DNA of 52,648 bases from Micromonospora andamanensis (GCF_016863495.1 NZ_BOOZ01000050.1:1-52648), one strand, 5' to 3'. Positions 24,152 to 33,605 are shown, counted from the first letter of the stretch. The notes: generated from the letters alone by a model not told the origin. Program-made: numbers and translations.

Positions 24152-25585
24152 ATGGTCATCCGACGTGTCCTGGCACCGCGCATCGACTTCGGGGCGCTGC
24201 GCCGAGAACTGGGCCTGCCCGAGGTCTACCCGGAGGCGGCGCAGCGGGAGGCCGACGAGGCAGCCGCAGCGCCGCCCCGACCGGCCGCCGACCACACGGA
24301 CGTTCCGCTGGTCACGATCGACCCGCCCGGCTCCCGGGACCTGGACCAGGCGATGCACCTCAGCCGCCGCCCCGGCGGCGGCTACCGGGTGCGGTACGCG
24401 ATAGCCGATGTCGCCGCCCACGTACGCCCGGGCGGGGTGCTGGAGGACGAGACCTGGCGTCGGGGGCAGACGGTCTACCTGCCCGACGGCAACGTGCCGC
24501 TGCACCCGCCCTCCCTCGGCGAGGGCGCGGCCAGCCTGCTGCCCGACGTGGACCGGGCGGCGGTGCTGTGGACCATCGACCTGGACGCCGACGGTGGCAC
24601 CACAGCCGTGGTGGTGCAGCGCGCCCTGGTCCGCAGCCGGGCCCAACTGGCATACCCGCAGGTGCAGGCCGACGCCGACGCGGGCCGGCTACCCGAGCCG
24701 ATCGCCCTGCTGCCGGAGATCGGGGCGCTGCTCACCGCCGGAGGGCTGCGCCGGGGAGCGGTGAACCTGCCGATCCCCGAACAGGACGTCGAGGCCGACG
24801 GTGACGGGTGGCGGCTCGTCCTGCGGGCACCGGTGCCGATGGAGGAGCACAACGCGCAGATCTCCCTGCTCACCGGGATGGCCGCCGCCGACCTGATGCT
24901 GGCCGGTGGGATCGGCCTGCTGCGCACCATGCCCGCGCCGAAGCCCGAGGCGGTGCAGCGGCTGCGGGCCGCCGCCACCCCGCTGGGCGTGCACTGGCCG
25001 GACGACATGAGCGTGGGCGAGCTGCTGCTCCGGCTGGATCCGGCCCAGCCCCGAGCCGCCGCGTTCATCGACCAGGCGGCCGAGCTGATGCGGTCGGCCG
25101 CGTACACCCCGTTCGACGGCGAGCAGCCCGAGCAGCCGGCGCACGGCGGGGTCGCGGCCGCGTACGCCCATGTCACGGCGCCGCTGCGACGACTCGCCGA
25201 CAGGTACGCGACGGAGATCTGCCTGGCCCTGCACGACGGCCGTGAGGTGCCCGACTGGGCCCGCGCGGCGCTGCCCCGGCTGCCCTCGGTGATGGCGGCC
25301 ACCGACCGTGCCGCGTCCGCCGCGAGCCGGGGCGCCATCGACCTGGCCGAGGCGGTGCTGCTGGCCCACCGGGTGGGCGAGACCTTCGACGCCGCCGTGC
25401 TCGACGTCGACGCGCCGTCGAACGGCAAGGCCCGCCCGGGCCGCCCGCCCGGCGGCACCGTCGCCCTGGACGACCCGCCGGTACGCGCCCGCTGCCTCGG
25501 TGAGCTGCCGCTCGGCACCCGGGTCCGGGTCCGACTGGTCGCCGCTGATCCGGCCACCCGCTCGGTCGCCTTCGAACTGGCCTGA
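24152..25585 (+). CDS. RNB-domain (RNase II-like) exoribonuclease
   Basis: A 477-aa protein of the RNase II/R family. The RNB signature TIDPPGSRDLDQAMHL lies at about residues 49-64. The following core (YAIADVAAHVRPG, MEEHNAQISLLTGMAAA, AYAHVTAPLRRLADR) matches the RNB domain. The protein lacks the S1 and cold-shock domains of full RNase II and is shorter. In E. coli RNase II the metal motif has four aspartates; here the last of the DxDD triplet is Gln (DLDQ). It may still be active, but altered catalysis is possible. ATG 24152 is the first start. Confidence 0.82.
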   Translation: MVIRRVLAPRIDFGALRRELGLPEVYPEAAQREADEAAAAPPRPAADHTDVPLVTIDPPGSRDLDQAMHLSRRPGGGYRVRYAIADVAAHVRPGGVLEDETWRRGQTVYLPDGNVPLHPPSLGEGAASLLPDVDRAAVLWTIDLDADGGTTAVVVQRALVRSRAQLAYPQVQADADAGRLPEPIALLPEIGALLTAGGLRRGAVNLPIPEQDVEADGDGWRLVLRAPVPMEEHNAQISLLTGMAAADLMLAGGIGLLRTMPAPKPEAVQRLRAAATPLGVHWPDDMSVGELLLRLDPAQPRAAAFIDQAAELMRSAAYTPFDGEQPEQPAHGGVAAAYAHVTAPLRRLADRYATEICLALHDGREVPDWARAALPRLPSVMAATDRAASAASRGAIDLAEAVLLAHRVGETFDAAVLDVDAPSNGKARPGRPPGGTVALDDPPVRARCLGELPLGTRVRVRLVAADPATRSVAFELA

Positions 25586-25736
25586 CAGTTCGGCGTCCCG
25601 TCCCGGTTGCGACGGCGCTGCCGGTTCACGTGACGACCGTGCTGCCGCTGCGACGTCCCGTCGTGACCGCCGCAGCGGGCATTGTCACAGCGTCGGGCGC
25701 TGCTGCCGGGCCAGCGGATTTGCGAGGATGACGACC

Positions 25737-26435
25737 ATGGCATACGACCCGAGCACCCTGCCCGACGTTTCCGGGCTCACCATCGGCATCATCGGTGGCA
25801 CCGGCGACCAGGGCCGTGGGCTCGCCTACCGGTTCGCCCGGGCCGGCCTGACGGTGCTCATCGGTTCCCGTTCCGCGCAGCGGGCCGCCGAGTCGGCCGC
25901 CGAGATCGCCGCGCTGCCCGGCGTGCCGGCCGGTGGCAGCGTCACCGGCGCCGACAACGACGAGGTGGCACGGCGCAGCGACGTGGTGATCATCGCGGTG
26001 CCGTGGGACGGGCACGCCGCCACCGTCGGCGCGCTCGCCGAACCTCTCGCCGGCAAGATCGTCGTGGACTGCGTCAACCCGCTCGGCTTCGACAAGCAGG
26101 GCCCGTACGCGCTGCCGGTGCCGGAGGGCAGCGCCGTCCAGCAGGCCGCCGCGTTGCTGCCCGACTCCCGGGTCTGCGCCGCGTTCAACCACGTAAGCGC
26201 TCCGCTGCTGGCCGACCCCGAGATCGACCGCATCGAGCTGGACGTGCTGATCTGCACCGAGGAGCGGGAGCTGGTCGGCATCGTCGGCGCGCTCGCCGCC
26301 CACATCCCCGGCATGCGTGGGATCTACGCCGGACGGCTGCGCAACGCCCACCAGATCGAGGCGTTCACCGCCAACCTGATCGCCATCAACAAGCGCTACA
26401 AGGCGCACGCGGGAGTCCGCGTCACCGACCTCTGA
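25737..26435 (+). CDS. npdG: NADPH:F420 oxidoreductase
   Basis: A 232-aa F420-dependent NADP reductase that shuttles hydride between NADP(H) and coenzyme F420. The N-terminal Rossmann motif is TIGIIGGTGDQGRGLAYRFA at about residues 14-33. IGSRS is the NADP phosphate-binding loop, and VVIIAVPWDGH and KIVVDCVNPL follow. The C-terminal part (RNAHQIEAFTANLIAINKRYKAHAG) is typical of Fno/NpdG enzymes. ATG 25737 is chosen for the GAGG 9 nt upstream; ATG 25728 would add three residues. It stands alone. Confidence 0.85.
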   Translation: MAYDPSTLPDVSGLTIGIIGGTGDQGRGLAYRFARAGLTVLIGSRSAQRAAESAAEIAALPGVPAGGSVTGADNDEVARRSDVVIIAVPWDGHAATVGALAEPLAGKIVVDCVNPLGFDKQGPYALPVPEGSAVQQAAALLPDSRVCAAFNHVSAPLLADPEIDRIELDVLICTEERELVGIVGALAAHIPGMRGIYAGRLRNAHQIEAFTANLIAINKRYKAHAGVRVTDL

Positions 26436-26498
26436 GCCCGCGTACCCCGCTCGTCGCCGTCGACGCAACGCCACCGGGCCTGCCGGCCATAGTGTGAT

Positions 26499-27074
26499 GT
26501 GACGATCCAGATGGAGCCGACCGACCAGGAGTTGTGGTCGGCGACGGTGGCCGGCGACGAGGTGCGGTTCGCGCAGCTGTTCGACAGATACGCGCGGACC
26601 GTCTACAACCATGCGTTCCGGCTCACCGGGTCCTGGTCGCTGGCCGAGGACGTCACCCAGTCGGCCTTCCTGGTCGCCTGGCGCCGTCGCGACGACGCCC
26701 GCCTGGTCGACGGCTCGATACTGCCCTGGCTGCTCGTCATCACCACGAACACCGCGCGCGGTGAGACCCGCTCGGCGCGGCGGTGGCGCGCGCTGCTGCG
26801 GCGGATACCGCTTGAGCGCGGTACGGAACGAGACGTCGCTGAGGACGCGGCCGGGCGGGTGGACGACGAGCGGCGGATGCGGCTGATCCTGGCGGCGGTG
26901 CGCCGGCTGCCCCGCGCCGAGCGGGAAGCCGTCGCCCTGTGCCTGTGGTCCGGTGTGTCCTACGCCGACGCGGCGGTCGCGCTCGACATCAGCGAAGGCT
27001 CGGTTCGCTCCCGGGTCAGCCGGGCGCGTGCCCGGTTGGCCAGCCAACTTCTCGACAACCCGGAGGACCGATGA
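26499..27074 (+). CDS. SigE-family ECF RNA polymerase sigma factor
   Basis: A 191-aa group 4 (ECF) sigma factor. Region 2 is AQLFDRYARTVYNHAFRLTGSWSLAEDVTQSAFLVAW at about residues 24-60. Region 4 is LPRAEREAVALCLWSGVSYADAAVALDISEGSVRSRVSRARARL at about 137-180. The start is GTG 26499. Its stop overlaps the ATG of a membrane protein (27071), the usual arrangement for a sigma factor and its membrane regulator. The target promoters are unknown. Confidence 0.9.
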   Translation: MTIQMEPTDQELWSATVAGDEVRFAQLFDRYARTVYNHAFRLTGSWSLAEDVTQSAFLVAWRRRDDARLVDGSILPWLLVITTNTARGETRSARRWRALLRRIPLERGTERDVAEDAAGRVDDERRMRLILAAVRRLPRAEREAVALCLWSGVSYADAAVALDISEGSVRSRVSRARARLASQLLDNPEDR

Positions 27075-27892
27075 ACGAGCTGCTCGACCCGCCCGCCGAA
27101 CGTGACCTGCCGGCCGGGCGGGCGGTCCGGATGCGGGCCCGACTCATGACGGAGATGCGGGCGGTGCCCGGCCCTGCGCCGGTCCGTCGCCGCATCGCCG
27201 TCGCGCTCGTCGCCGCCGCGATGGTCGTCACGGTCGCAGTGGTCACCTGGCCCGATCCGGATCGGGGGACCCAGCTTCTGGCCTTCGGGCCGGACGAACT
27301 GTCACCCACGCTGCGGCAGTCCGCCGAGCGGTGCCTGGCCCTCGGTGACGAGCCGGGCCGGGCATCGGCGACCGTCGCCGACCTGGCGGTCGCCGTGGAA
27401 CAGGGCGACCACGCCGCGTTGATGTTCCTCACCGACGACCACTACGTCGCATGTGATCTGTGGGATCCGGCCCACCAGTCGTGGTCCGGTGGCACGGCGA
27501 CCTCCGTCGACGATCCGACCTGGCGGAAGGCGTGGCTGCCCGGTCCCGTCCAACGGCTCCTGCTCACCTCGACCGACCCCGACGGCGGCGAGGTGGTGGC
27601 GATCGGGCGGGTGAGCGCCCGGGTGCACCGGGTGGTGTTGCAGCAGGCCGACGGGACGATCACGCCGGCCCGGGTCGCGGGTGGCGCGTTCGGCCTCGTC
27701 GGCGCGGGCGTCAGCGAGGACGGGGGGGCGGAGCTGGTCGCCTACGACAGGGCCGGCGTCGAGATCGACAGGCGACCACTGTTCACCCCGTTCGACAAGC
27801 TCGGTCGTTGCTACGTCGACCCGGCCGGCGCGGTCGTCTACGGCGACCCCGGCCCCACCTGCCAGCCCGCCGAGCCGTGGCACCGTCGGTGA
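27071..27892 (+). CDS. Membrane protein co-encoded with sigma factor, putative anti-sigma
   Basis: A 273-aa single-pass membrane protein. It has a short cytoplasmic N-terminus (to about 38), a membrane helix IAVALVAAAMVVTVAVVTW at about 39-57, and a large external domain with several cysteines. Translational coupling to the sigma gene suggests it controls its activity. The cytoplasmic part is short and lacks the zinc anti-sigma HxxxCxxC motif, so the assignment rests on context. Confidence 0.65.
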   Translation: MNELLDPPAERDLPAGRAVRMRARLMTEMRAVPGPAPVRRRIAVALVAAAMVVTVAVVTWPDPDRGTQLLAFGPDELSPTLRQSAERCLALGDEPGRASATVADLAVAVEQGDHAALMFLTDDHYVACDLWDPAHQSWSGGTATSVDDPTWRKAWLPGPVQRLLLTSTDPDGGEVVAIGRVSARVHRVVLQQADGTITPARVAGGAFGLVGAGVSEDGGAELVAYDRAGVEIDRRPLFTPFDKLGRCYVDPAGAVVYGDPGPTCQPAEPWHRR

Positions 27893-27915
27893 CGGCACCA
27901 ACCAGGAGCGGATCG

Positions 27916-27966
27916 GTGGCAGAAAAGGTGTTAGCCGGCCGGCGTGTCCGCTACCGCAACTGCCAC
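27916..27966. repeat. 51-nt dispersed palindrome (copy b)
   Basis: Begins GTGGCAG and ends CTGCCAC with the central GACACGCCG block on the minus strand. Same length and layout as 1520-1570 and 44317-44367. It lies between the membrane-protein gene and the convergent lipoprotein gene and may serve as their terminator. Confidence 0.65.
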
Positions 27967-27993
27967 TGATCCTTCGTGAGGGCGTCCAGGCGG

Positions 27994-28506
27994 TCAGAAG
28001 GTGACGTTGACGCCTGCCGACTTGCAGGCCGTGCTCAGGGAAGCGCCGGCCTTCTCGAAGGCCGGGTTGTCCGCGGCGGTCGCCGGATCCGCGGCGTTGG
28101 CGGCCTTGCCGGCCTCCGCACCGAACTTCTCCAACGCGGCAACCACCTTGCTGTCGGTGGCGCCAGTGGCCGCCACCCGGGTCACCTCGTTCTGCAACCC
28201 GGACAGGATCTTCTGGAACAGTGCCGGCGACGGCTCGCTCCCGGAACCCAGCGCGGACACGAGATTCCGCTTCATTTCCTCACTCGCCTTCTTCGCCGAC
28301 TGGCAGAGCTGCTTGTCGCTCACCGCGTCCGCCGCGTCGGCGCTGGGCGGTGCCGGGGTGGGCGAGGCGGAGGTGGCGGTGGCGGACGGTACGACGGCCG
28401 ACGGTGAAGCTCCGGCGCTCGGGGTCGCCTCCTCGCCACCGCAGGCGGTAAGCGTCAGCAACGAGGCGCAGGCCAGGACAAAAAAAGAAGCACGAACTCG
28501 GTTCAC
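27994..28506 (-). CDS. Secreted lipoprotein
   Basis: A 170-aa lipoprotein. The signal peptide MNRVRASFFVLACASLLTLTAC ends in a lipobox (LTAC, lipidated Cys at residue 22). A Ser/Pro/Ala-rich linker to about residue 60 is followed by a helical, alanine-rich domain with two further cysteines (KQLCQSA; STACKSAG) that may pair. It is anchored in the outer leaflet of the cytoplasmic membrane. ATG 28506 is the start. Function unknown. Confidence 0.75.
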   Translation of the reverse strand: MNRVRASFFVLACASLLTLTACGGEEATPSAGASPSAVVPSATATSASPTPAPPSADAADAVSDKQLCQSAKKASEEMKRNLVSALGSGSEPSPALFQKILSGLQNEVTRVAATGATDSKVVAALEKFGAEAGKAANAADPATAADNPAFEKAGASLSTACKSAGVNVTF

Positions 28507-28575
28507 GAGCGTGAACCGTAGCGGCTTTCGGGAAAACTCGCTCGCCCTGTCCGGCGTCCAGCCGCAGCGCGACGC

Positions 28576-28614
28576 GTACCCGCCGCCGCGCGGGTTGCTC
28601 GCGGCGGCGGGTAC
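28576..28614 (-). terminator. Perfect 15-bp hairpin downstream of panB
   Basis: GTACCCGCCGCCGCG (28576-28590) pairs perfectly with 28600-28614 around a 9-nt loop, 9 bp beyond the panB stop. It lies between panB and the lipoprotein gene promoter. Confidence 0.7.
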
Positions 28615-28623
28615 GAGGTGGGG

Positions 28624-29469
28624 TCAGAAGGTGTGTTCCGGGGCGGGGAACTGGCCGGAGCGGACCTCGTCGGCGAAGCGGCGGGTGGCCTCGTCGAGCG
28701 TGTCGGCCAGCGCGGCGTAGCGCTTCACGAAGCGTGGCGCCTTGCCGGTGCGCAGGCCCGCCATGTCCTGCCAGACGAGCACCTGGGCGTCGGTTTCCGG
28801 GCCGGCGCCGATGCCCACGGTGGGGATCGGCAACTCGGCTGTGACCCGCTTGGCGACCTCGCCGGGCACCATTTCGAGCACCACCGCGAAGGCGCCCGCC
28901 GCGGCGACCGCCCGCGCGTCGGCAAGTACCTCGTCGGCGGTCTCCCCACGGCCCTGCACCCGGTAGCCACCGATCGTGTGCTCACGCTGCGGGGTGAAGC
29001 CGATGTGCGCCATCACCGGGATGCCGGCACCGACGATCGCCTCGATCTGCGCGGCGTAGCGCTGGCCGCCCTCCAGTTTCACCGCGTGGCAACCGCCCTC
29101 CTTCATGAACCGGACGGCCGTCCGCAGCGCCTGGGTCGGACCCTCCTCGTACGACCCGAAGGGCAGGTCACCGACGACAAGGGTCTGGCGGGTGGCCCGG
29201 ACGACCGCCCGGACCAGCGGCAGCAGGTCCTCGGCGGTCACCGGCAGGGTCGTCTCGTAGCCGAACACGTTGTTCGCCGCCGAATCGCCCACCAGCAGCA
29301 CCGGGATCCCGGCGGCGTCGAAGATCGAGGCCGTGTACTGGTCGTACGAGGTGAGCATCGACCATTTCTCGCCGCGCTCCTTGGCGGCGAGCAGGTCGCG
29401 GGTACGGACGCGACGGGTGGCCGGGCCGCCGTAGAGGGCTGTCACCTCGGCCGGAGTGGATTCCACCAT
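28624..29469 (-). CDS. panB: 3-methyl-2-oxobutanoate hydroxymethyltransferase
   Basis: A 281-aa TIM-barrel enzyme that transfers a hydroxymethyl group from methylene-tetrahydrofolate to alpha-ketoisovalerate, giving ketopantoate (first step of pantothenate and CoA synthesis). Diagnostic stretches are MLTSYDQYTASIFDAAGI, LVGDSAANNVFGYETTLPVT (metal and substrate binding), AVKLEGG, PVMAHIGFTPQ and EMVPGEVAKRV. Length is normal. The ATG at 29469 is chosen; sequence upstream in the open frame looks non-coding. It lies 141 bp downstream of nadE on the same strand. Confidence 0.95.
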   Translation of the reverse strand: MVESTPAEVTALYGGPATRRVRTRDLLAAKERGEKWSMLTSYDQYTASIFDAAGIPVLLVGDSAANNVFGYETTLPVTAEDLLPLVRAVVRATRQTLVVGDLPFGSYEEGPTQALRTAVRFMKEGGCHAVKLEGGQRYAAQIEAIVGAGIPVMAHIGFTPQREHTIGGYRVQGRGETADEVLADARAVAAAGAFAVVLEMVPGEVAKRVTAELPIPTVGIGAGPETDAQVLVWQDMAGLRTGKAPRFVKRYAALADTLDEATRRFADEVRSGQFPAPEHTF

Positions 29470-29610
29470 GACGTTCTCCTTCCTCGAGGCCGCGTACGCG
29501 GTCCCCGGGTTCTGCCGCGATCGTCGCACCGTGCGGGCGGTCGGCGGCAGGGCGCAGTGGAGGATGTCACTCCGGCCCGACGTCACGAGCCAGCAGCTCG
29601 TGACGCCCGG

Positions 29611-31371
29611 TCAGCCGTCCTCGCGCCACCGGTTGGTGATCGGCAGCCGCCGGTCCCGCCCGAACGCCTTCATCGAGATCTTCGTACCCGGCGCGGACTG
29701 GCGGCGCTTGTACTCGGCGGTATCCACCAACCGCAGCACCTTGTCCACCACTGCCGGGTCATGGCCGTCGGCGACGAGGCCGTCGCGGCCCAGGTCGCCG
29801 TCGATGTAGCCGATGAGGATCGGATCGAGTACGTCGTAGTCGGGCAGCGAGTCGCTGTCGAGCTGACCCGGGCTCAGCTCGGCGCTCGGCGGCTTGCCTA
29901 TCGAGTTCTCCGGGATCGGCGGCGTCAGGCCCAGCCGGGCCGCCTCGGCGTTGCGCCACTTGGCCAGCCGCCAGACCAGGGTCTTCCACACGTCCTTGAT
30001 CGGGTTGAAGCCGCCTACCGAGTCGCCGTACAGGGTCGAGTAGCCGACCGCCAGCTCGCTCTTGTTGCCGGTGGTCAGCACCAGGTGGCCCTCCTGGTTC
30101 GACAACGCCATCAGGATGACGCCGCGCACCCGGGCCTGAAGGTTCTCCACCGCCACCCCGGACAGCGACAGGTTCGCCAGGAAGGTGTCCACCATCGGCT
30201 GGATCGGTTCCACCCGGTAGTCAAGGCCGGTCCGCTTGGCCAGATCGGCCGCGTCGGAGCGGCTGTGCTCCGAGGAGTGCTGACTGGGCAGGGAGACCCC
30301 GACCACCCGGTCGCCGCCGAGGGCGTCCACCGCGATGGCCGCCACCACCGCCGAGTCGATGCCGCCGGAGAGCCCGAGGACCACCGAGGGGAAGCGGTTC
30401 TTCTCGACGTAGTCCCGCAGGCCGAGCACCAGCGCCTGCCACACCTCGGCCTCGTCGGCCACCGGCTCGATGAGCCCGCCGGTCGCCGCCGGGCCGGTGG
30501 GCGAGGGCGGGATCCCGTCGACGGTACGCCGCACCACCCGCAGCCCGTCGGCCGTCTCCTCGCCGTCGCCGACCCCAGCGTCGGCGGCGGGCAGGTCGAC
30601 GTCGTGTACGAGCAGGTGGGTGACGAACTGCGGGGCCCGGGTCAGCACCGTCCCGTCCGCCGCGACGATCATCGAGTCGCCCTCGAAGACCAGCTCGTCC
30701 TGACCGCCGATCATGTTGACGTACGCGATCGTGGCACCGGCCTCGGCGGCCCGCCGGCGGACCAGCGGCATTCGCAGGTCGTCCTTGTTCAGCTCGTACG
30801 GCGAGCCGTTGATGTTGACCACGAGCCCCACGCCGGCCCGCCGGGCGGCGGCGAACGGTCCGCCGGCCTGCCACAGGTCCTCGCAGATGGTGAGTGCCAC
30901 GTCCACCCCACCGAGCCGGACCACTGTGAGCATGTCGCCGGGCACGAAGTAGCGGTCCTCGTCGAAGACGCCGTAGTTGGGCAGGTGGTGCTTGAAGTAG
31001 GTGGCGACCACGTCGCCGCGGTGCAGCAGCGCGGCGGCGTTGCGGGCCCCCCGACCCGGCTCGGCGTCCGCGCTCACCTGCGGCGGCCCGTCCGCGTCGA
31101 GGTAACCCACCACGACCGGCAGCTCACCCAGGCCGTCGGCGGCCAGATCGGCGGCGAGCCGGCCGAGCGCCGCCTGGGAGGCGGCCACGAAGGAGCGCCG
31201 GAAGACCAGGTCCTCCACCGGGTACCCGGTCAGCATCATCTCCGGGAACAGGACGAGCTGGGCGCCGGAGGCGGCGGCCCGGCGGGTCCACGCGCGGACG
31301 AGACCGGCGTTGCCGGTGAGGTCACCGACACTGGGGTTGACCTGGCACAGCGCGAGACGCAGGGTGGGCAT
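29611..31371 (-). CDS. nadE: Glutamine-dependent NAD+ synthase
   Basis: A 586-aa two-domain enzyme making NAD+ from nicotinic acid adenine dinucleotide, ATP and glutamine. The N-terminal nitrilase-type glutaminase carries the catalytic triad in LVLFPEMMLTGYP (Glu), YFKHHLPNYGVFDE (Lys) and LTICEDLWQAGGP (Cys). The C-terminal synthetase has the ATP P-loop GLSGGIDSAVVAAIAVDAL and TGNKSELAVGYSTLYGD. ATG 31371 (MPTLRLALCQVNPSVGDL) gives the normal start. It is divergent from glnA2. Confidence 0.95.
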   Translation of the reverse strand: MPTLRLALCQVNPSVGDLTGNAGLVRAWTRRAAASGAQLVLFPEMMLTGYPVEDLVFRRSFVAASQAALGRLAADLAADGLGELPVVVGYLDADGPPQVSADAEPGRGARNAAALLHRGDVVATYFKHHLPNYGVFDEDRYFVPGDMLTVVRLGGVDVALTICEDLWQAGGPFAAARRAGVGLVVNINGSPYELNKDDLRMPLVRRRAAEAGATIAYVNMIGGQDELVFEGDSMIVAADGTVLTRAPQFVTHLLVHDVDLPAADAGVGDGEETADGLRVVRRTVDGIPPSPTGPAATGGLIEPVADEAEVWQALVLGLRDYVEKNRFPSVVLGLSGGIDSAVVAAIAVDALGGDRVVGVSLPSQHSSEHSRSDAADLAKRTGLDYRVEPIQPMVDTFLANLSLSGVAVENLQARVRGVILMALSNQEGHLVLTTGNKSELAVGYSTLYGDSVGGFNPIKDVWKTLVWRLAKWRNAEAARLGLTPPIPENSIGKPPSAELSPGQLDSDSLPDYDVLDPILIGYIDGDLGRDGLVADGHDPAVVDKVLRLVDTAEYKRRQSAPGTKISMKAFGRDRRLPITNRWREDG

Positions 31372-31574
31372 GTCCTCATCTTGCCCCAGCGATCCGAGGT
31401 CGACATGTCGGCGTGGGGCAGTACCACCGGGCCGGACCGCCGGTCGGGACTGGACGGGACGCAACGGCCGGGGTTCGGTTAACGTCTGCGTAATCGGGTC
31501 GGTGGAGACTGGTCGGTCAGGTCGGGCAGAGTCCGACCCAAGGCGGACATAGCGTGTCGCGGAAGGTTGGGGAA

Positions 31575-32924
31575 GTGGACCGTCAGCAGGAGTTCGTCCT
31601 CCGTACGCTGGAAGAGCGGGACATCCGTTTCGTCCGGCTGTGGTTCACCGACGTGCTGGGCACGCTCAAGAGCGTGTCCGTCGCCCCGGCCGAACTTGAA
31701 GCCGCCTTCGAGGAAGGCATCGGTTTCGACGGCTCGGCCATCGAGGGGTTCGCCCGGGTCTTCGAGTCGGACATGGTCGCCATGCCGGACCCGACCACCT
31801 TCCAGGTCTTCCCGTTCGAGGGCGGGGTCAGCGGCGAGAGCGCCCGGATGTTCTGCGACATCCTGCTGCCCGACGGCGGCCCCTCCTGGGCCGACCCGCG
31901 CCACGTGCTGCGTCGGGCGCTGTCCCGGGCGGCCGAGAAGGGCTTCACCTTCTACACCCACCCGGAGATCGAGTTCTTCCTGCTGGAGAACGGGCCGATG
32001 GACGGCACCGTGCCGATCCCGGTGGACACCGGCGGCTACTTCGAGCACACCACCCACGCGGTGGCGCGGGACTTCCGCCGCCAGGCGGTGCTGTCGCTGG
32101 AGCGGATCGGCATCTCGGTGGAGTTCAGCCACCACGAGGTCGCCCCCGGCCAGCAGGAGATCGACCTGCGCTACGCCGACGCGCTCACCACCGCCGACAA
32201 CATCATGACCTTCCGGCACGTGGTGAAGGAGGTGGCGCTCTCCACAGGCGTGCAGGCCACCTTCATGCCGAAGCCCTTCACCGACCAGCCGGGCAGCGGG
32301 ATGCACACCCACCTGTCGCTGTTCGAGGGGGAGCGCAACGCCTTCCACGACGCCAGTGACCCGATGAAGCTGTCCAAGGTGGCCCGGGCGTTCATCGCCG
32401 GGCTGCTGGCCCACGCCCGGGAATACACGGCCGTCACCAACCAGTGGGTCAACTCGTACAAGCGGCTGTTCCCGCAGGCGCTGCCGGACCGGGTCACCGA
32501 GAGTCCGGCGTACGTCTGCTGGGGGCATCTGAACCGCTCCGCGCTGGTCCGGGTTCCCGCGTACGGCAAGCCGAACTCGGCCCGGGTGGAAATCCGTTCG
32601 CCCGACTCGGCCGCCAACCCGTACCTCGCCTTCGCGGTGCTGCTCGGCGCCGGGATGAAGGGCATCGAGGAGGGGTACGAGCTGCCGCCGGGCGCCGAGG
32701 ACGACGTGTGGGCGCTGACCAGCGCCGAGCGGCGGGCGATGGGGTACGAGCCGCTGCCGGAGAACCTGTCCGAGGCGATCGACGTGATGGCGGGTTCGGA
32801 ACTGGTCGCCGAGGTGCTCGGCGAGCACGTCTTCGACTTCTTCCTGCGCAACAAGCGGGCCGAGTGGGAGCAGTACCGCCGCGAGGTCACCCCGTACGAG
32901 CGCCAGCACTACCTGTCGCTGTAG
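31575..32924 (+). CDS. glnA2: Glutamine synthetase type I-alpha like, GlnA2
   Basis: A 449-aa glutamine-synthetase family protein. Features include FTDVLGTLKSV, FDGSAIEGF, the ATP/metal block HPEIEFFLL, SGMHTHLSLF and ARVEIRSPDSAANPYLAFA. It lacks the NLYDLP-type adenylylation loop (here EEGYELPPGAEDD), so GlnE should not modify it. GlnA2 of M. tuberculosis occupies the same neighbourhood with glnE and glnA1, and Streptomyces homologues have been reported to act on polyamines; the substrate here is open. The start is GTG 31575 (VDRQQEFVLRTLE) behind GGGGA; GTG 31554 is the alternative. Confidence 0.9.
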   Translation: MDRQQEFVLRTLEERDIRFVRLWFTDVLGTLKSVSVAPAELEAAFEEGIGFDGSAIEGFARVFESDMVAMPDPTTFQVFPFEGGVSGESARMFCDILLPDGGPSWADPRHVLRRALSRAAEKGFTFYTHPEIEFFLLENGPMDGTVPIPVDTGGYFEHTTHAVARDFRRQAVLSLERIGISVEFSHHEVAPGQQEIDLRYADALTTADNIMTFRHVVKEVALSTGVQATFMPKPFTDQPGSGMHTHLSLFEGERNAFHDASDPMKLSKVARAFIAGLLAHAREYTAVTNQWVNSYKRLFPQALPDRVTESPAYVCWGHLNRSALVRVPAYGKPNSARVEIRSPDSAANPYLAFAVLLGAGMKGIEEGYELPPGAEDDVWALTSAERRAMGYEPLPENLSEAIDVMAGSELVAEVLGEHVFDFFLRNKRAEWEQYRREVTPYERQHYLSL

Positions 32925-33085
32925 CCGCTGCTCCGGGCCGCCCTGCCTGTCGCTGCCGCCGCTGCTGTGGGCGGGTGCGTGGGGGACGGGCCCGCCGCCG
33001 GGCAGCCGGGCCGTTGCCAGGTGCCGCTATCGTCTCGATCACCGTGCCGGCGTCCGTCGGCCGGAGACTCGTCGGGAGGCAGTCG

Positions 33086-33511
33086 GTGCTGGAGGACCTG
33101 CTCAGCGGAGCCTGGCAGAGCGTGGTGTTCGGGGTAGTCGGAGTGGGCCTGATGGCCGCCGGCTTCGTCCTGGTCGACCTGCTCACCCCGGGCAAACTGC
33201 GGGACCTGATCTGGGTACGGCGCAACGCCAACGCCGGCCTGCTGCTCGCCGCGAACCAGCTCGGCGTCGCCGGGATCGTCTTCACCGCGATCCTGACCAG
33301 CTACAGCGACTTCGCCAAGGGGCTGGCCTCGACGGTGATCTTCGGGCTGATCGGTCTCGGCATCATGGCGCTTGCCTTCTTCGTGCTGGACCTGATCACG
33401 CCGGGCAAGCTCGGGGAGGTCGTCTGTTCCGACGAGCCGCACCCGGTGGCCCGGGTCAGCGCCGCCAGCCACTTCGGTGCCGCGCTCATCGTCTGCGCCT
33501 GCATCGCCTGA
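33086..33511 (+). CDS. DUF350 membrane protein
   Basis: A 141-aa protein with four membrane segments arranged as two similar halves, each ending in VDLLTPGKL or LDLITPGKL. This is the duplicated DUF350 signature. The GTG at 33086 follows GGGAGG at 6-7 nt. It lies 161 bp after glnA2. DUF350 proteins have no established function and occur next to many kinds of genes. Confidence 0.8.
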   Translation: MLEDLLSGAWQSVVFGVVGVGLMAAGFVLVDLLTPGKLRDLIWVRRNANAGLLLAANQLGVAGIVFTAILTSYSDFAKGLASTVIFGLIGLGIMALAFFVLDLITPGKLGEVVCSDEPHPVARVSAASHFGAALIVCACIA

Positions 33512-33605
33512 CCGCTCTCCGGCCCGAATCTGCCTGACGGCTCACCGGCCCGAATCTGCCTGCCGGCGACCCGGTCGGGCCTGCTGCGCCGTTGACGGTC
33601 GCCGG

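Noticed and set aside
22644..24646. Long minus-strand frames opposite the histone-like gene
   Set aside because: The repetitive Lys/Ala codons give open antisense frames with no independent start context or domain.
28618..31482. A 954-codon open frame on the plus strand across panB and nadE
   Set aside because: It is the antisense shadow of two well-conserved genes. Its translation is His/Gly/Arg-rich with no domain, as usual for high-GC DNA.
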